A stretch of 64,000 bases of DNA from positions 8,110 to 72,109 of the forward strand of contig CAJUMC010000012.1 in assembly GCA_910587085.1 (NCBI GenBank), given 5' to 3'. The notes under the pieces are model-generated. The model saw only the letters and a program-made list of their open reading frames with translations, did not search any database and was not told where the DNA came from. Positions within the stretch are counted from its first letter, which is position 1, and every line of letters begins with the position of its first letter. Source of the DNA: an uncultured Lachnospiraceae bacterium (GTDB taxonomy: Bacteria > Bacillota > Clostridia > Lachnospirales > Lachnospiraceae). Position numbers and translations under genes: made by a program. This document shows positions 8,708-18,000 of this stretch, piece by piece.

Positions 8708-10246
8708 TCAACCCTCTTCTTTCCCGGAGGAGGCAGCGCTGTCCGGCACACGTCTTACATAATCTGCCGCCTGCTTCCGGATATGTATCTGCGCCTGCGG
8801 CATATCGCCTCCGTATTCCCCGTCAAGCGACCACGGCAGCTCCCCCTCGCAGCTTAAGCGCACCTCGCTGACATGTGCGTATACAATATTGTCGCTGCGG
8901 AGTTTTTTGCTGAGCAGCTCGTTCACAATATTGGTCAGTTCTATAAAGCTGCGCGGCCTGCGGATCAGCACCATCTCGAAAATACCGTCATCAAACTGCA
9001 CTCCCTTGCCCATAATCCCTTTGAAGCCGCCGACAGAATCGGAATTGGAAATCATGCCGCAGATAAATTCGCCCTCCTCCGTCCGGTACCGGCTACCGGA
9101 GGCTGTCCTGTCCTGCTTCTTTGGAACATTTGCATGTTCTGCCGTGTCCGCCGGATTTTTCCCGGCCGGAGCCTGTTCCGCGTCCGCCTGACTTCCGGCC
9201 GATGCCTGCCCTGGAGCAATCCGATCTCCGGCCTGCTCTGCTTCTGCCGGTTCCCTGCCTGCGGGTATGCCTTCTGCCCCAGGTTCTTCTCCGGCTGACA
9301 GCTGTTCTGCTGCACCTGTCCGGTTCCTGATCGCCGATGCCTGCCCTGCCGGTCCGCCCTCTGACTCCGGTTCTGTCTCCGCCGGCGGCTGTTCTGCGCC
9401 TGCCGTTTTCTCAAATGCCGACGCCCGCTCTGCCGGTGTGCCTTCGTCCCCCGGCACTGTTCCGGCCGCCGGCTTTGCACTCTCGGACTTGCCGTCTGCC
9501 GGTGCATGTTTCGCAGTTTCCTGCTCCGCGCCGCTTTCCGCTCCATCCGCCAAAACAGGCTTTTCTTTGAAGATGGCTGCCCTTTTTTCAGCACTTTCTT
9601 CGCCTGCAAGAGCCGCAGATACTGCCGCTCTGTGCTCCGCCATCCTTCCGGCAGCGCATTTTTCCTCATCCGGGCAGTTTTCCGGATTGCTCTCGCAGAA
9701 TTCCACTCTCAACCAATAGGATTTTACATTGTGAAGGCTTCCCACTCCGCGCAGAAGATACGCGGCGCGCCCAAGCAGATTCTTCATATTCTGAGGCGTA
9801 TCATAGGAAACATCAGAAAACAGCCCGAAGGCTGCCGTATAGATAAAGCTCTTTCCGTCAATCTCTCCGACGTCGGACGGCACAGGCTCCCCGCAGGCGG
9901 CCAGGGCCGCTGCCTTCAGCGGCTGCTTCGGAATCTTCAGACTGTAGCTGAAATCATTGGTGGTACCAGCGGGAATAAAACCGATCGGGACGCGGCATCC
10001 AGAAGACAGCACTCCCTTCACAACCTCGCTTAAAGTCCCGTCGCCGCCGGAGCACACGATCCGATCCGCCTCCCCGGAGGCCGCATAAGCTCTGGCAAAT
10101 TCTGAAGCATCCCCCCGTTTTCCTGTCGGCAGCACAATAACTTCATACCCGAATTTAGAAAATTCAACGACAATATCCGACAATTTACTTTTGATTTTCG
10201 CCTTTCCCGCATTGGGATTATAAATAAAAACCAGCCTTTTTTTCAC
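8708..10246 (-). CDS. YegS/DgkB-type lipid kinase with large internal repeat insertion
   Basis: A 512-residue diacylglycerol-kinase family protein; homologues are ~300 residues. The N-terminal kinase lobe is intact: IYNPNAGKAK, SGGDGTLSEVVKGV (~67-79), GFIPAGTTNDFS (~89-100). The C-terminal lobe resumes at GEFICGMISNSDSVGGFKG and ends with LSCEGELPWSLDGEYGGDM. Between them, residues ~185-388 (about 9083-9694) are Ala/Glu/Pro/Gly-rich, with a degenerate ~30-residue repeat of the type EGxPAGQASAxxxxxGAEQ. The family phosphorylates a lipid such as diacylglycerol with ATP at the inner membrane face. The start is GTG, 5 bases after GGAGGG. The frame stays open across the insertion, so the gene is probably functional. 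Confidence 0.85.
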   Translation of the reverse strand: MKKRLVFIYNPNAGKAKIKSKLSDIVVEFSKFGYEVIVLPTGKRGDASEFARAYAASGEADRIVCSGGDGTLSEVVKGVLSSGCRVPIGFIPAGTTNDFSYSLKIPKQPLKAAALAACGEPVPSDVGEIDGKSFIYTAAFGLFSDVSYDTPQNMKNLLGRAAYLLRGVGSLHNVKSYWLRVEFCESNPENCPDEEKCAAGRMAEHRAAVSAALAGEESAEKRAAIFKEKPVLADGAESGAEQETAKHAPADGKSESAKPAAGTVPGDEGTPAERASAFEKTAGAEQPPAETEPESEGGPAGQASAIRNRTGAAEQLSAGEEPGAEGIPAGREPAEAEQAGDRIAPGQASAGSQADAEQAPAGKNPADTAEHANVPKKQDRTASGSRYRTEEGEFICGMISNSDSVGGFKGIMGKGVQFDDGIFEMVLIRRPRSFIELTNIVNELLSKKLRSDNIVYAHVSEVRLSCEGELPWSLDGEYGGDMPQAQIHIRKQAADYVRRVPDSAASSGKEEG

Positions 10247-10391
10247 ACTTACCCTCCGGCCCGCTCCTGCGGACGTTTATCACTACTTAAGAAGCCTATT
10301 CCCGCAGCTGCTCCGGCATACCTGCAACACTGCATATAACCTGATACCCTGTAAACAGGCAGAACATGCGAAATGCTGAAACCGATGCTTT

Positions 10392-10637
10392 TCAGGCTTC
10401 CCCTCCCGTATCCGGTGTACTTTCTACACTTTTTTCCTCCGAATGATTATCCCCTTTCGGGCTCTTCCTCCGCTTCCCGGCAATCATCCCGCCGATTTTT
10501 CCCGTCTGCTTCGCAGACAGGGAACCCCAGCCGTGCTGGATCACCTGATCATACAGTCCAAGCTCCTTTGCCATTTCATACTTGATCTTGTCCTCCGGTG
10601 CAATTTTACTGATGTCGATCGGCAATTTCTGTTTCAT
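10392..10637 (-). CDS. Small acid-soluble spore protein, alpha/beta type
   Basis: An 81-residue protein. Core motifs are KIKYEMAKELGL (compare the KxEIAxELG region that the GPR protease cuts at germination) and GSLSAKQTGKIGGMIAGKR (the SAKxxGxIGG DNA-binding segment). Such proteins coat spore DNA in the forespore and protect it from UV and heat. The sequence is the divergent variant seen in Lachnospiraceae, with a hydrophilic 22-residue tail. The ATG is 6 bases after GAGG. The frame is also open upstream through the repeats at 10.7 kb, but the ribosome binding site supports this start. This gene is the clearest sign that the organism forms spores. Confidence 0.8.
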   Translation of the reverse strand: MKQKLPIDISKIAPEDKIKYEMAKELGLYDQVIQHGWGSLSAKQTGKIGGMIAGKRRKSPKGDNHSEEKSVESTPDTGGEA

Positions 10638-10700
10638 GACCTTCCTCACTTCCGTCATTTTTTTAACAGTATGCCCATCGTCCCCATTTTTAACCGGTAA

Positions 10701-10975
10701 TTTACTCTCTGCCGCAGTGCTCCGAGTATTTACGCTGCCCTTCCGCATGCTGCATCGGCAGGAAACCCTCCCACGCCGCAGTGCTTCCGGCATTTCGCCG
10801 TCCATCCGCATGTTGCGTCGGCAGGAAACCCTCCCACGCCGTGGTGCTGAGTATAAACACCACCCTTCCGCACGCTGCATCGGCATGAACCCTCCCACGC
10901 TGCAGTGCTGAGTATTAGCACCGCCCTTCGCACGCCTGCATCGGCGGGAAATCCTCAGGCCGCAGAACTTCCGGC
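10701..10975. repeat. Four-copy 61-63 bp tandem repeat upstream of the SASP gene
   Basis: Four copies of a ~34-base element resembling TTCCGCATGCTGCATCGGCA, with GGAAACCCTCCCAC following, begin near 10741, 10804, 10866 and 10927. The ~28 bases between copies are also alike and contain a short hairpin, e.g. GTGGTG/CACCAC in the third unit, with changed but still pairing arms in others. Copies differ by scattered substitutions. It fills most of the ~350-base gap between addA and the SASP gene. No other gene was seen there. Confidence 0.8.
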
Positions 10976-10985
10976 CTGTCTGCCT

Positions 10986-13900
10986 TTATACGCGCCCCGG
11001 CAACGGAACAGGAACCTCCTTCTGCAGATAAAAGGAATACAACACCGCTTCTCTGACCTGCTTCCCCGTAATTTCCGTCAGAGCCCTGCAATACAGCTCT
11101 ATTTGCTTGGTATATCTCTCAAGCAGCGTCTCCTCCGGCGCCTCCGGCAGATAATCCGTTTTGTAATCCAGCACAACCAGTTCTCCGTCCTCCTCAAAAA
11201 AGACGTCGATGATTCCCTGGATCAGGATCGGCTCATCGCTTTTCATATTATAGAGCTCTCCGGCCGGGATCGCCAGCACAAACGGCTGCTCCCGCCATAA
11301 CATGCCGCGCTCCCAGGCCGCGCGCATTCTCGCCGCGATGCGGCTACGGTAAAAGCGCTCCAGCCTGTAGACGGAAATTGCTTCTGTCTCCTGCGAATTC
11401 AGCAGCTTTTTCTCCGTCATCCGCTCAAGCTCCGACCTGATTTCGGCGGCTCCCATATTCTCTTTAAGCGGCAGGTATTCCAGAATACGGTGATACAAAG
11501 TACCGCGGTCCGTTCCGCGCATGGTTCCCTCAGATTTGAGAAACTCCGGCAGTGTTCCCTCGTAATGTTCCGGTGAGAAAACCCCCGCCGAGCCTTCCGT
11601 TGCAGTGTTCTGCACATTTTTCTCCGCTCCGGTCAGTGCATCTGCTCCGCTTTCGCTCTCCTGCTCACTTTTCCCCGGTCGAGCCTGTGCATCCGCTCCG
11701 CTTTCGCTGTTCCCCGCATTTTCCTCTTCCCTGTCCGCTTCCTCCCATAAATCCGGACCCGGCTCCGCCGACGGACTCACCAACTCCGGCACGACATATT
11801 CCTCCTCCGTGTCAGCCCGGCTTTTCAGCTCGGAAACACTTGTCTTGATCGGGAGCTGACGTTCCGCCTCGTAAGGATAATCAAACTTAAGATAACCGCA
11901 AAGTTCCTGCCACAAATCCTCCCGCGCTCCGACCTGATCCGGCACGGCGTCCAGAAATTCCCGGCGGGTAACCGACCTTTCCTCCCCCCGCTCCTGCTCC
12001 TGGCGATGCAGCTGCTCTGCGCCGATTTCCGTGACCCGGATCGTTTCCGTCTCCCCGAGCGCCGGCCCGATAAAATCCAGATAGCAGGCCGACCGGCGGA
12101 GCGAGAGATACCGCAGCTTTTCTTTCTCCGGCGTCCGGCCCGCTTCCCAGCGCTCCCGCTGCTTCCCGATATTCTTTACATAGCCGGTCAGAAAAAGCTT
12201 TTCCCGCGCTCTTGTCATGGCGACATACAGAAGCCGGAGCTCCTCTCCGAGCGTCTCCTCCGTCAGTGTGTTCTGCAGCAGCTTCTTTTTCAGCGTCGGG
12301 ACAACCGTCCGCTTCTCCTCGTCAATATCATCCAGCGCAAGTCCCAGTTCCGGATGACAGATCACCCGTTCCCTCATATCCGTGAAATTGAACTTCTTTC
12401 CCGTTCCGCTCACAAAGACAACCGGAAACTCCAGTCCCTTGCTCCGGTGAATGCTCATGATCCGCACCGCATTATCATTTTCGCTGGCCCCGGCCGCCTC
12501 GCCGTAATCAATCTCATAAGAGATCAGCTTTTCCACATAGCGCACAAACTGAAACAGCCCGCGGTAGGAGCTCTGTTCAAAGGCTGCCGCCTTGGCCGAA
12601 AACATTCTCAGGTTATCGCTGCGCTGCGCACCGGCCGGCATGGCGGCAATAAAGCTGTCGTAACCGGTCCGGTCGTAAAGTTCTGTCAGAAGCTCCGGTA
12701 CTGTGAGAATCCTGCTGCGCGCCCGCAGCTCCCGGAATACCGAAAGAAACAGACCGAGCTTTTCCCTGAGCGCCTCCTGCTCCCCCTGCAGCTCATATAA
12801 CAGCACTGACTCGTAAAGCGGACGGTTTCTGCATCCGCTCCTGAGTACAGCCAGTTCGTTCGTACCAAGCCCGGCAAAGGGCGAGAGCAGCACGCCGGAG
12901 AACGGTATATCCTGCAGCGGATTGTCTAAACAGCGCAGATAATTGAGCAGCCATTTAATCTCAAGCGTATCAAAATATCCCTTCTGCGTATCGGATACCA
13001 CAGGAATCCCCTGCGCCGCGAGCACCTGCGCAAACACCTCCGACCAGCCGCTCATCGTCCGGAGGAGAATCACGATATCCCGGTATTCGCACGGGGCAAG
13101 CGCATTCCCGGCGCCCGCTGCTTTTTTCTGCACGGTAAAACCGCCCGCTACAAGCTCCCTTATTTTCCGGGCGGCAAGCAGTGCCTCCCTTTCCTTCTCG
13201 GTATACTCCGCGGCAGCCTCCTGTCCTCCCGTAAGACTCTGAGCCTCTTCCTCCTCTTCCTGTGCCCGGTTCTCCTCCGCGTACAGCAGAAGAAGCTCCG
13301 TTTGGTTATCCATCGCCTCGTTATCCCGCGCGGCATATTCCGCGCCGGCGTAAAGAGCCGCCTCCTTATCGTACTCGATCTGCCCGAGGCGCTCGCCCAT
13401 AATTTTATAAAACAGATCGTTTACACTCTCCAGCACCTCCGCTCTGCTGCGGAAATTCCGGTGAAGGTCGATTCGCTGAAACAGGCCGTCCTCCTTCGGA
13501 TATGTATTGTATTTCTGCAGAAAGAGCTCGGGCTTGGCCATGCGGAACCGGTATATGCTCTGCTTGACATCCCCCACCATAAAAATATTCGGTCTTCCCT
13601 CCTCGGCGCGGGAAATGCTGCGCAGGATCGTTTCCTGAACCTCGTTGCTGTCCTGGTATTCGTCGATCATAATCTCATCATACTGCCGGCGAAGCTCGAG
13701 TGCCGCCGGGCGGGCCTTGGCGCAAAAGCTGCCCGGGATGCCGCCTAAGGACATGGTTTCTCCGTTTTCTTCTGCTTTGATTTGCCCTGCCCCATCGCCG
13801 CGACGCTCCTCCTGCGGAACGCGCTCGGCCAGAATATCAAGCGCAAAATGTTCCACGTCGGAAAAATCAAGAAGGTGCTTTTCGGATTTTTTTTCCGCAA

Positions 13901-15032
13901 GCCGGGCGCGAAAAGCAAGCGTAAGCCGGATAAGCACGCGCGCCGGAATCGCGGAATGCCGCCAGTCCCCCTCCATCTCCTCATAGCACTGGAAGAAATA
14001 ATCGCCCTTCAGCTCCTTCAGGCATTCCTTCACCTGTTCCCGCAGGGCCTTCACCCGCTCCTTATTTTCCGGCGGACAGTCCGGCATTGACTTGCGGGAC
14101 AGTGCCTTAAACTCCAGCCGGTCAAATACGTCCAGCATTTCCCGATAGGAAGCGCAGGCCGCCAGCTCCTCGAGAAATTCCCGATCCGCCTCCAGCGCAT
14201 CAAGATACACGTACGGTCCCTGAAGCTCGCGGCTGCAGAGACCGGCAGCTGTCCGGGTCAGCTCCAGACATTCCGAAACGCAGAGCCGCACCAGTTCCTC
14301 CAGACGGCGAAGCCACGCGCTGTCCGCCATGCTCCCCGCGGCAAGCTGCTCCGCCATATTCTCCAGCCACGGCTCCGGCCATGGGCAGCTCTCCGCAAAC
14401 CGCGCAAGCCTCAGAATGTACTCCTCAAGTCTCGCATCCTGATGCTTTCCGCCGTAGCATGCGGCAAAAGACAGAAAGTCCTCATTCTCCTGCCCGTACT
14501 CCTCCTCCAGAATTTCCTGCACCGCCTCGCGCCGCAGCAGGGTCAGTTCCTCCTCATCCGCCACGCGGAATACCGGATCCAGGTCGATATCGTGGAAATA
14601 GTTCTGAATAACGGACAGGCAGAAGCTGTCGATCGTGGTGATCCGTGCGCTGTGCAGCAGCAGGGCCTGCCGCTGCAGATGGTCGTTTCCCGGGTGTTCC
14701 AGCAATTTTTCCTCAAGAGCCGCTCCGATGCGCTCCCGCATTTCCGATGCCGCCGCTCTTGTAAAGGTCACGACAAGCAGACGGTCGATATCGGTCGGCC
14801 GCTTCGGATCCGTGATCCGCTCGATAATGCGCTGAACCAGCGTTGCCGTCTTGCCGGAGCCGGCCGCTGCGGAAACCAGCAGCTCCCGGTCTCTCAGCTC
14901 GATAACCTGTCTCTGCTCCGGTGTCCACCGCGGCCCGGCCTCCTTACGGGGCAATTTCTGTTCCGTCTCCTGAGGATCTGTTCGTGCTGTTTCCTGCACG
15001 GTTTGTTCGTCCGGCAATTCCCGCCGTATCAT
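10986..15032 (-). CDS. addA: ATP-dependent helicase/nuclease subunit A
   Basis: A 1348-residue AddA. The helicase starts with RWTPEQRQVIELRDRELLVS and Walker A AAAGSGKT (~55-62); further motifs are DEYQDSNEVQE (Walker B), GDVKQSIYRFR, LHRNFRS and VRIMSIHRSKGLEFPVVF. The C-terminal RecB-like nuclease has LVVLDYKTDYL. With AddB it processes double-strand breaks up to Chi for recombination. The frame extends 82 codons upstream through tandem repeats, but ATG 15032 has a near-perfect AAGGAGG (15041-15047) 8 bases away, while the far upstream TTG has none. addA therefore overlaps the end of addB by 89 bases, which suggests translational coupling. A low-complexity insertion (~residues 1080-1125) precedes the nuclease. 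Confidence 0.93.
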   Translation of the reverse strand: MIRRELPDEQTVQETARTDPQETEQKLPRKEAGPRWTPEQRQVIELRDRELLVSAAAGSGKTATLVQRIIERITDPKRPTDIDRLLVVTFTRAAASEMRERIGAALEEKLLEHPGNDHLQRQALLLHSARITTIDSFCLSVIQNYFHDIDLDPVFRVADEEELTLLRREAVQEILEEEYGQENEDFLSFAACYGGKHQDARLEEYILRLARFAESCPWPEPWLENMAEQLAAGSMADSAWLRRLEELVRLCVSECLELTRTAAGLCSRELQGPYVYLDALEADREFLEELAACASYREMLDVFDRLEFKALSRKSMPDCPPENKERVKALREQVKECLKELKGDYFFQCYEEMEGDWRHSAIPARVLIRLTLAFRARLAEKKSEKHLLDFSDVEHFALDILAERVPQEERRGDGAGQIKAEENGETMSLGGIPGSFCAKARPAALELRRQYDEIMIDEYQDSNEVQETILRSISRAEEGRPNIFMVGDVKQSIYRFRMAKPELFLQKYNTYPKEDGLFQRIDLHRNFRSRAEVLESVNDLFYKIMGERLGQIEYDKEAALYAGAEYAARDNEAMDNQTELLLLYAEENRAQEEEEEAQSLTGGQEAAAEYTEKEREALLAARKIRELVAGGFTVQKKAAGAGNALAPCEYRDIVILLRTMSGWSEVFAQVLAAQGIPVVSDTQKGYFDTLEIKWLLNYLRCLDNPLQDIPFSGVLLSPFAGLGTNELAVLRSGCRNRPLYESVLLYELQGEQEALREKLGLFLSVFRELRARSRILTVPELLTELYDRTGYDSFIAAMPAGAQRSDNLRMFSAKAAAFEQSSYRGLFQFVRYVEKLISYEIDYGEAAGASENDNAVRIMSIHRSKGLEFPVVFVSGTGKKFNFTDMRERVICHPELGLALDDIDEEKRTVVPTLKKKLLQNTLTEETLGEELRLLYVAMTRAREKLFLTGYVKNIGKQRERWEAGRTPEKEKLRYLSLRRSACYLDFIGPALGETETIRVTEIGAEQLHRQEQERGEERSVTRREFLDAVPDQVGAREDLWQELCGYLKFDYPYEAERQLPIKTSVSELKSRADTEEEYVVPELVSPSAEPGPDLWEEADREEENAGNSESGADAQARPGKSEQESESGADALTGAEKNVQNTATEGSAGVFSPEHYEGTLPEFLKSEGTMRGTDRGTLYHRILEYLPLKENMGAAEIRSELERMTEKKLLNSQETEAISVYRLERFYRSRIAARMRAAWERGMLWREQPFVLAIPAGELYNMKSDEPILIQGIIDVFFEEDGELVVLDYKTDYLPEAPEETLLERYTKQIELYCRALTEITGKQVREAVLYSFYLQKEVPVPLPGRV

Positions 15033-18000
15033 TTGTGCCGCCTCCTTCACGGTCTGCAATTCCGGTTCCGCTGTCTTCTGCTGTTTCGCCCGTGATGACT
15101 CCTGCAGGGTCTGCCTCGGTTCCGCTGTCTTCTGCTGTTCCGTCCGTGATGACTCCTGCAGGGTCTGCCTGTCCGGTTCCGCTGTCTTCTGCTGTTCCGT
15201 CCGTGATGACTCCTGCAAGGTCTGCCTCGGTTCCGCTGTCTCCTTCTGTTCCGCCGCTGTTCTCCGCGTCTCCTTCAAGCTCTCCGCCCCCTTCTCTTAT
15301 CCTGTCCCAAAGATCCTCCGCGTCAATTTTCTCCAGCGTGCGGTACCGGTAGCCTGCAAGCTTCGGATCAAAGCCGCAGCTGTCCCGGAAGCTGCAGAGC
15401 CCGCAGGCCGTCTCCGTCCCGCGCCGGTAAGGGGCCGGCTCCACATCGCCGTGCATAATCCTCTCCGCGTTCCTAAACAGCGTCTCCCTGGCACAGCCGA
15501 GCACCGCATAAAAATTCTCCTCCTCCACCGCCATGGAGCGCGCAGAGAGCAGTCCGCTTTTCAGGGTTGCGGCCGGGATCACCTCCGAGGTAACGCCGGC
15601 TGCCAGACCGCCGGAAGCATCGAAAAACGAGCGATCCTGGCGCACAAGCGATGCGGAATCCGCACTGACAAGACCGTTCATCGCAAGTTCTCTGCGAACC
15701 GCACGCCCCGCATCGTCGCTCTTCGCTACAAGCGGATCGTCAATCCGGTAATACAGCATCCCCGCCGGCGCAACATTCTCCTTCCCCTGCTCTCCCGCCC
15801 ATTCGAGCGCAGCGCCCATATAAACCGCAAGCTGCAGCTGTAGTCCGTAATAAAGCCGCTCAAGAGAAAACTGCGTCGTTCCCGACTTGTAATCGACAAT
15901 GCGCAGATAGGTGCGCCCCTCCTCCTCGCACAGGTCAATGCGGTCAATGCGCCCGCGCAGGCTTAAATAACGATCAGCGTGCGTAAAGGCGTATTCAAAC
16001 AGCTCCGGCTCGAAATCGCCCGACCGGATCTGCGACTGCACGACGGCGATCGTCCGCCGAAGCATGCGCCGAATCCGCACAAGGAGCCAGGAGTTCCTGC
16101 TCGTGCTGTCGAAAATGTCCTTCCCGAAATGCTTTACCGCGTCGTCCACCGCCTCCCCGAGCAGCCGTTCCGCCTCTTCCTGCGGCACGTCATGCCATCG
16201 GTAATGCTCCTCCTTCATCCGCTCGGAAAAGCGCTGCAGTGCCTCGTGGTAAATCGTTCCGATATCCGGCAGGCGCAGCTGGTATTCCGCCCGCTCCTCC
16301 AGTTCCAGCCCAAAACCGAGAAAATGAGAAAAAGCACAGGCGGCATACTGCTCCAGCCGCGTCACACTGCCGGAGAGCTGCGCCCCGTAAAGCCTGGCAG
16401 CATTTTCTGTCGTAAGAGGCTGCTCCGGCCTGCGGTAGAACGCCGCCGCCGTGACCGCCTCCTTCGAAAGCGGCAGAACAAGCCGCCCGGAAAAATAAGC
16501 CAGATACAGCTCCCGGAAATACAGCGGCGCTCGGGCGGTATCCTCCAGATACCTCTGAATCCCCGAGAGAAATCTTGAAAGCCCCGCATCCGTGCCCAGA
16601 CAGCGTCCGAGATCATCCTCCGGCGCCTCCTGCACCGGGAGCCTGGCAAAAAGCCTCTGCACCCTTGCCAGCAGGTAGGACGGCCGCATCGCTTTTCCTG
16701 CTGCATCCATTCTGCGGCAGGATAGAAAAAGCCTGTCGGACGGCTTTGTCAGATTCAGATATAAATAAAATTCGCTCAGAAATGCCGCCTGTCTGCGGGT
16801 CGGCGCCAGTTCGATTCCCCGCTCGGAAAACAGCTGCCTGTCCTGCTCGGACAGCACGCCGCCCCCCTGCGCCGGCTTCGGCACAATGCCCTCATTCATC
16901 CCCAGGAAAAAAAGAACACGTATTCCCGAAAGTCTGGTGCGCTCCATATCACCGACGACAATCTGATCGATCCCTGGAGGCACAAGCCCGACTTTGGCCT
17001 CGTCAAAGCCTGTCTGCAGCAAATCCGCAAATTCCCGCAGGCTCATCCGGTCATCGCCGAGCAGCCCCGCCATACGGTCAAAAATATCCAGCAGAATACG
17101 CCACAGCTGCCCGTACTCCCTGGCTCGCAGCGGATCGCTTTCCTTCCACTCCTCCGCCTTCTCCTCAAGATACTGCTCCGCTCCGCGCTCCGCAAGCAGC
17201 CCGAACAGCGCGGTCAGCCGCTCCGTCGTTGTCGAACGGCTTCCGCGCATAACACGTCCGAAACTCTCCAGCTGCCCGGCCAGCCGTACCCTCACTGCGT
17301 TCAGCTCCTCAAGCGGGCAGGGGTAATGCGATCTCGGCGTCCTTGTCCACTCCTTCGCATAACCGGAAAAATGCCGTATTCCCAGCGCCAGTATGTAATT
17401 TTCCGCGCTGTCGCATTCCTCCGCGGAAAAGCCGGAAAGCGGAGATTTCATATAATGAAACACCGCATCGCCGGAAAAATCCCGTTCCACGACCTCAATC
17501 GCCGCCTGAATAAAGCCGACCACAGGGTTGTCCGTTATTTTTTTCTTCCGGTCGATAAAGCACGGCAGCTTGGCACGGCCGAATTCCCTCAGAAATCCGT
17601 CCGCATAACTGTCCAGATCCGCAGTGACAACCGCGATATCGCGGTAGCGGAAACCCTCCTGCTTTACAAGCTGATAGATGCGCGTCACCGTCCACATAAT
17701 TTCGTCCTGAAGATTTTTGTGCGAAAAAATGCCGATGCTCTGCTGCTCGTCTGAAAAAAACCCGCTGCCGGGCCGGAACAGCTCCCCTGCCAGAAAACGG
17801 AGCGCCGGCGCGCAGCCGTATCTCCCCCGGCCCTGCAGCACCGTCGGCTCCCCGATCTCATGACCGCTCTTCGCCGCAAGATGATCCAGCCAGCGCACTG
17901 TTTTGGAGCTTAAGTAAAACAGTTCGTGTTCTTTGAGTGTGCGGTGCACCAGCTCCGGCGGAAGCGTCACCGTCACATAGCATTCCGCGCAGGTTTTCAG

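Noticed and set aside
10638..10898. In-frame extension of the spore protein through the tandem repeats
   Set aside because: ATG 10637 has a good ribosome binding site and the SASP family begins there; the upstream part translates only the repeat.
10741..10960. CRISPR-like array
   Set aside because: The parts between repeats are themselves similar and there are no cas genes, so it is a tandem duplication.
15033..15278. AddA start at the far upstream TTG, giving an N-terminal repeat extension
   Set aside because: No usable ribosome binding site there, while ATG 15032 has AAGGAGG at 8 bases and matches the family N-terminus.
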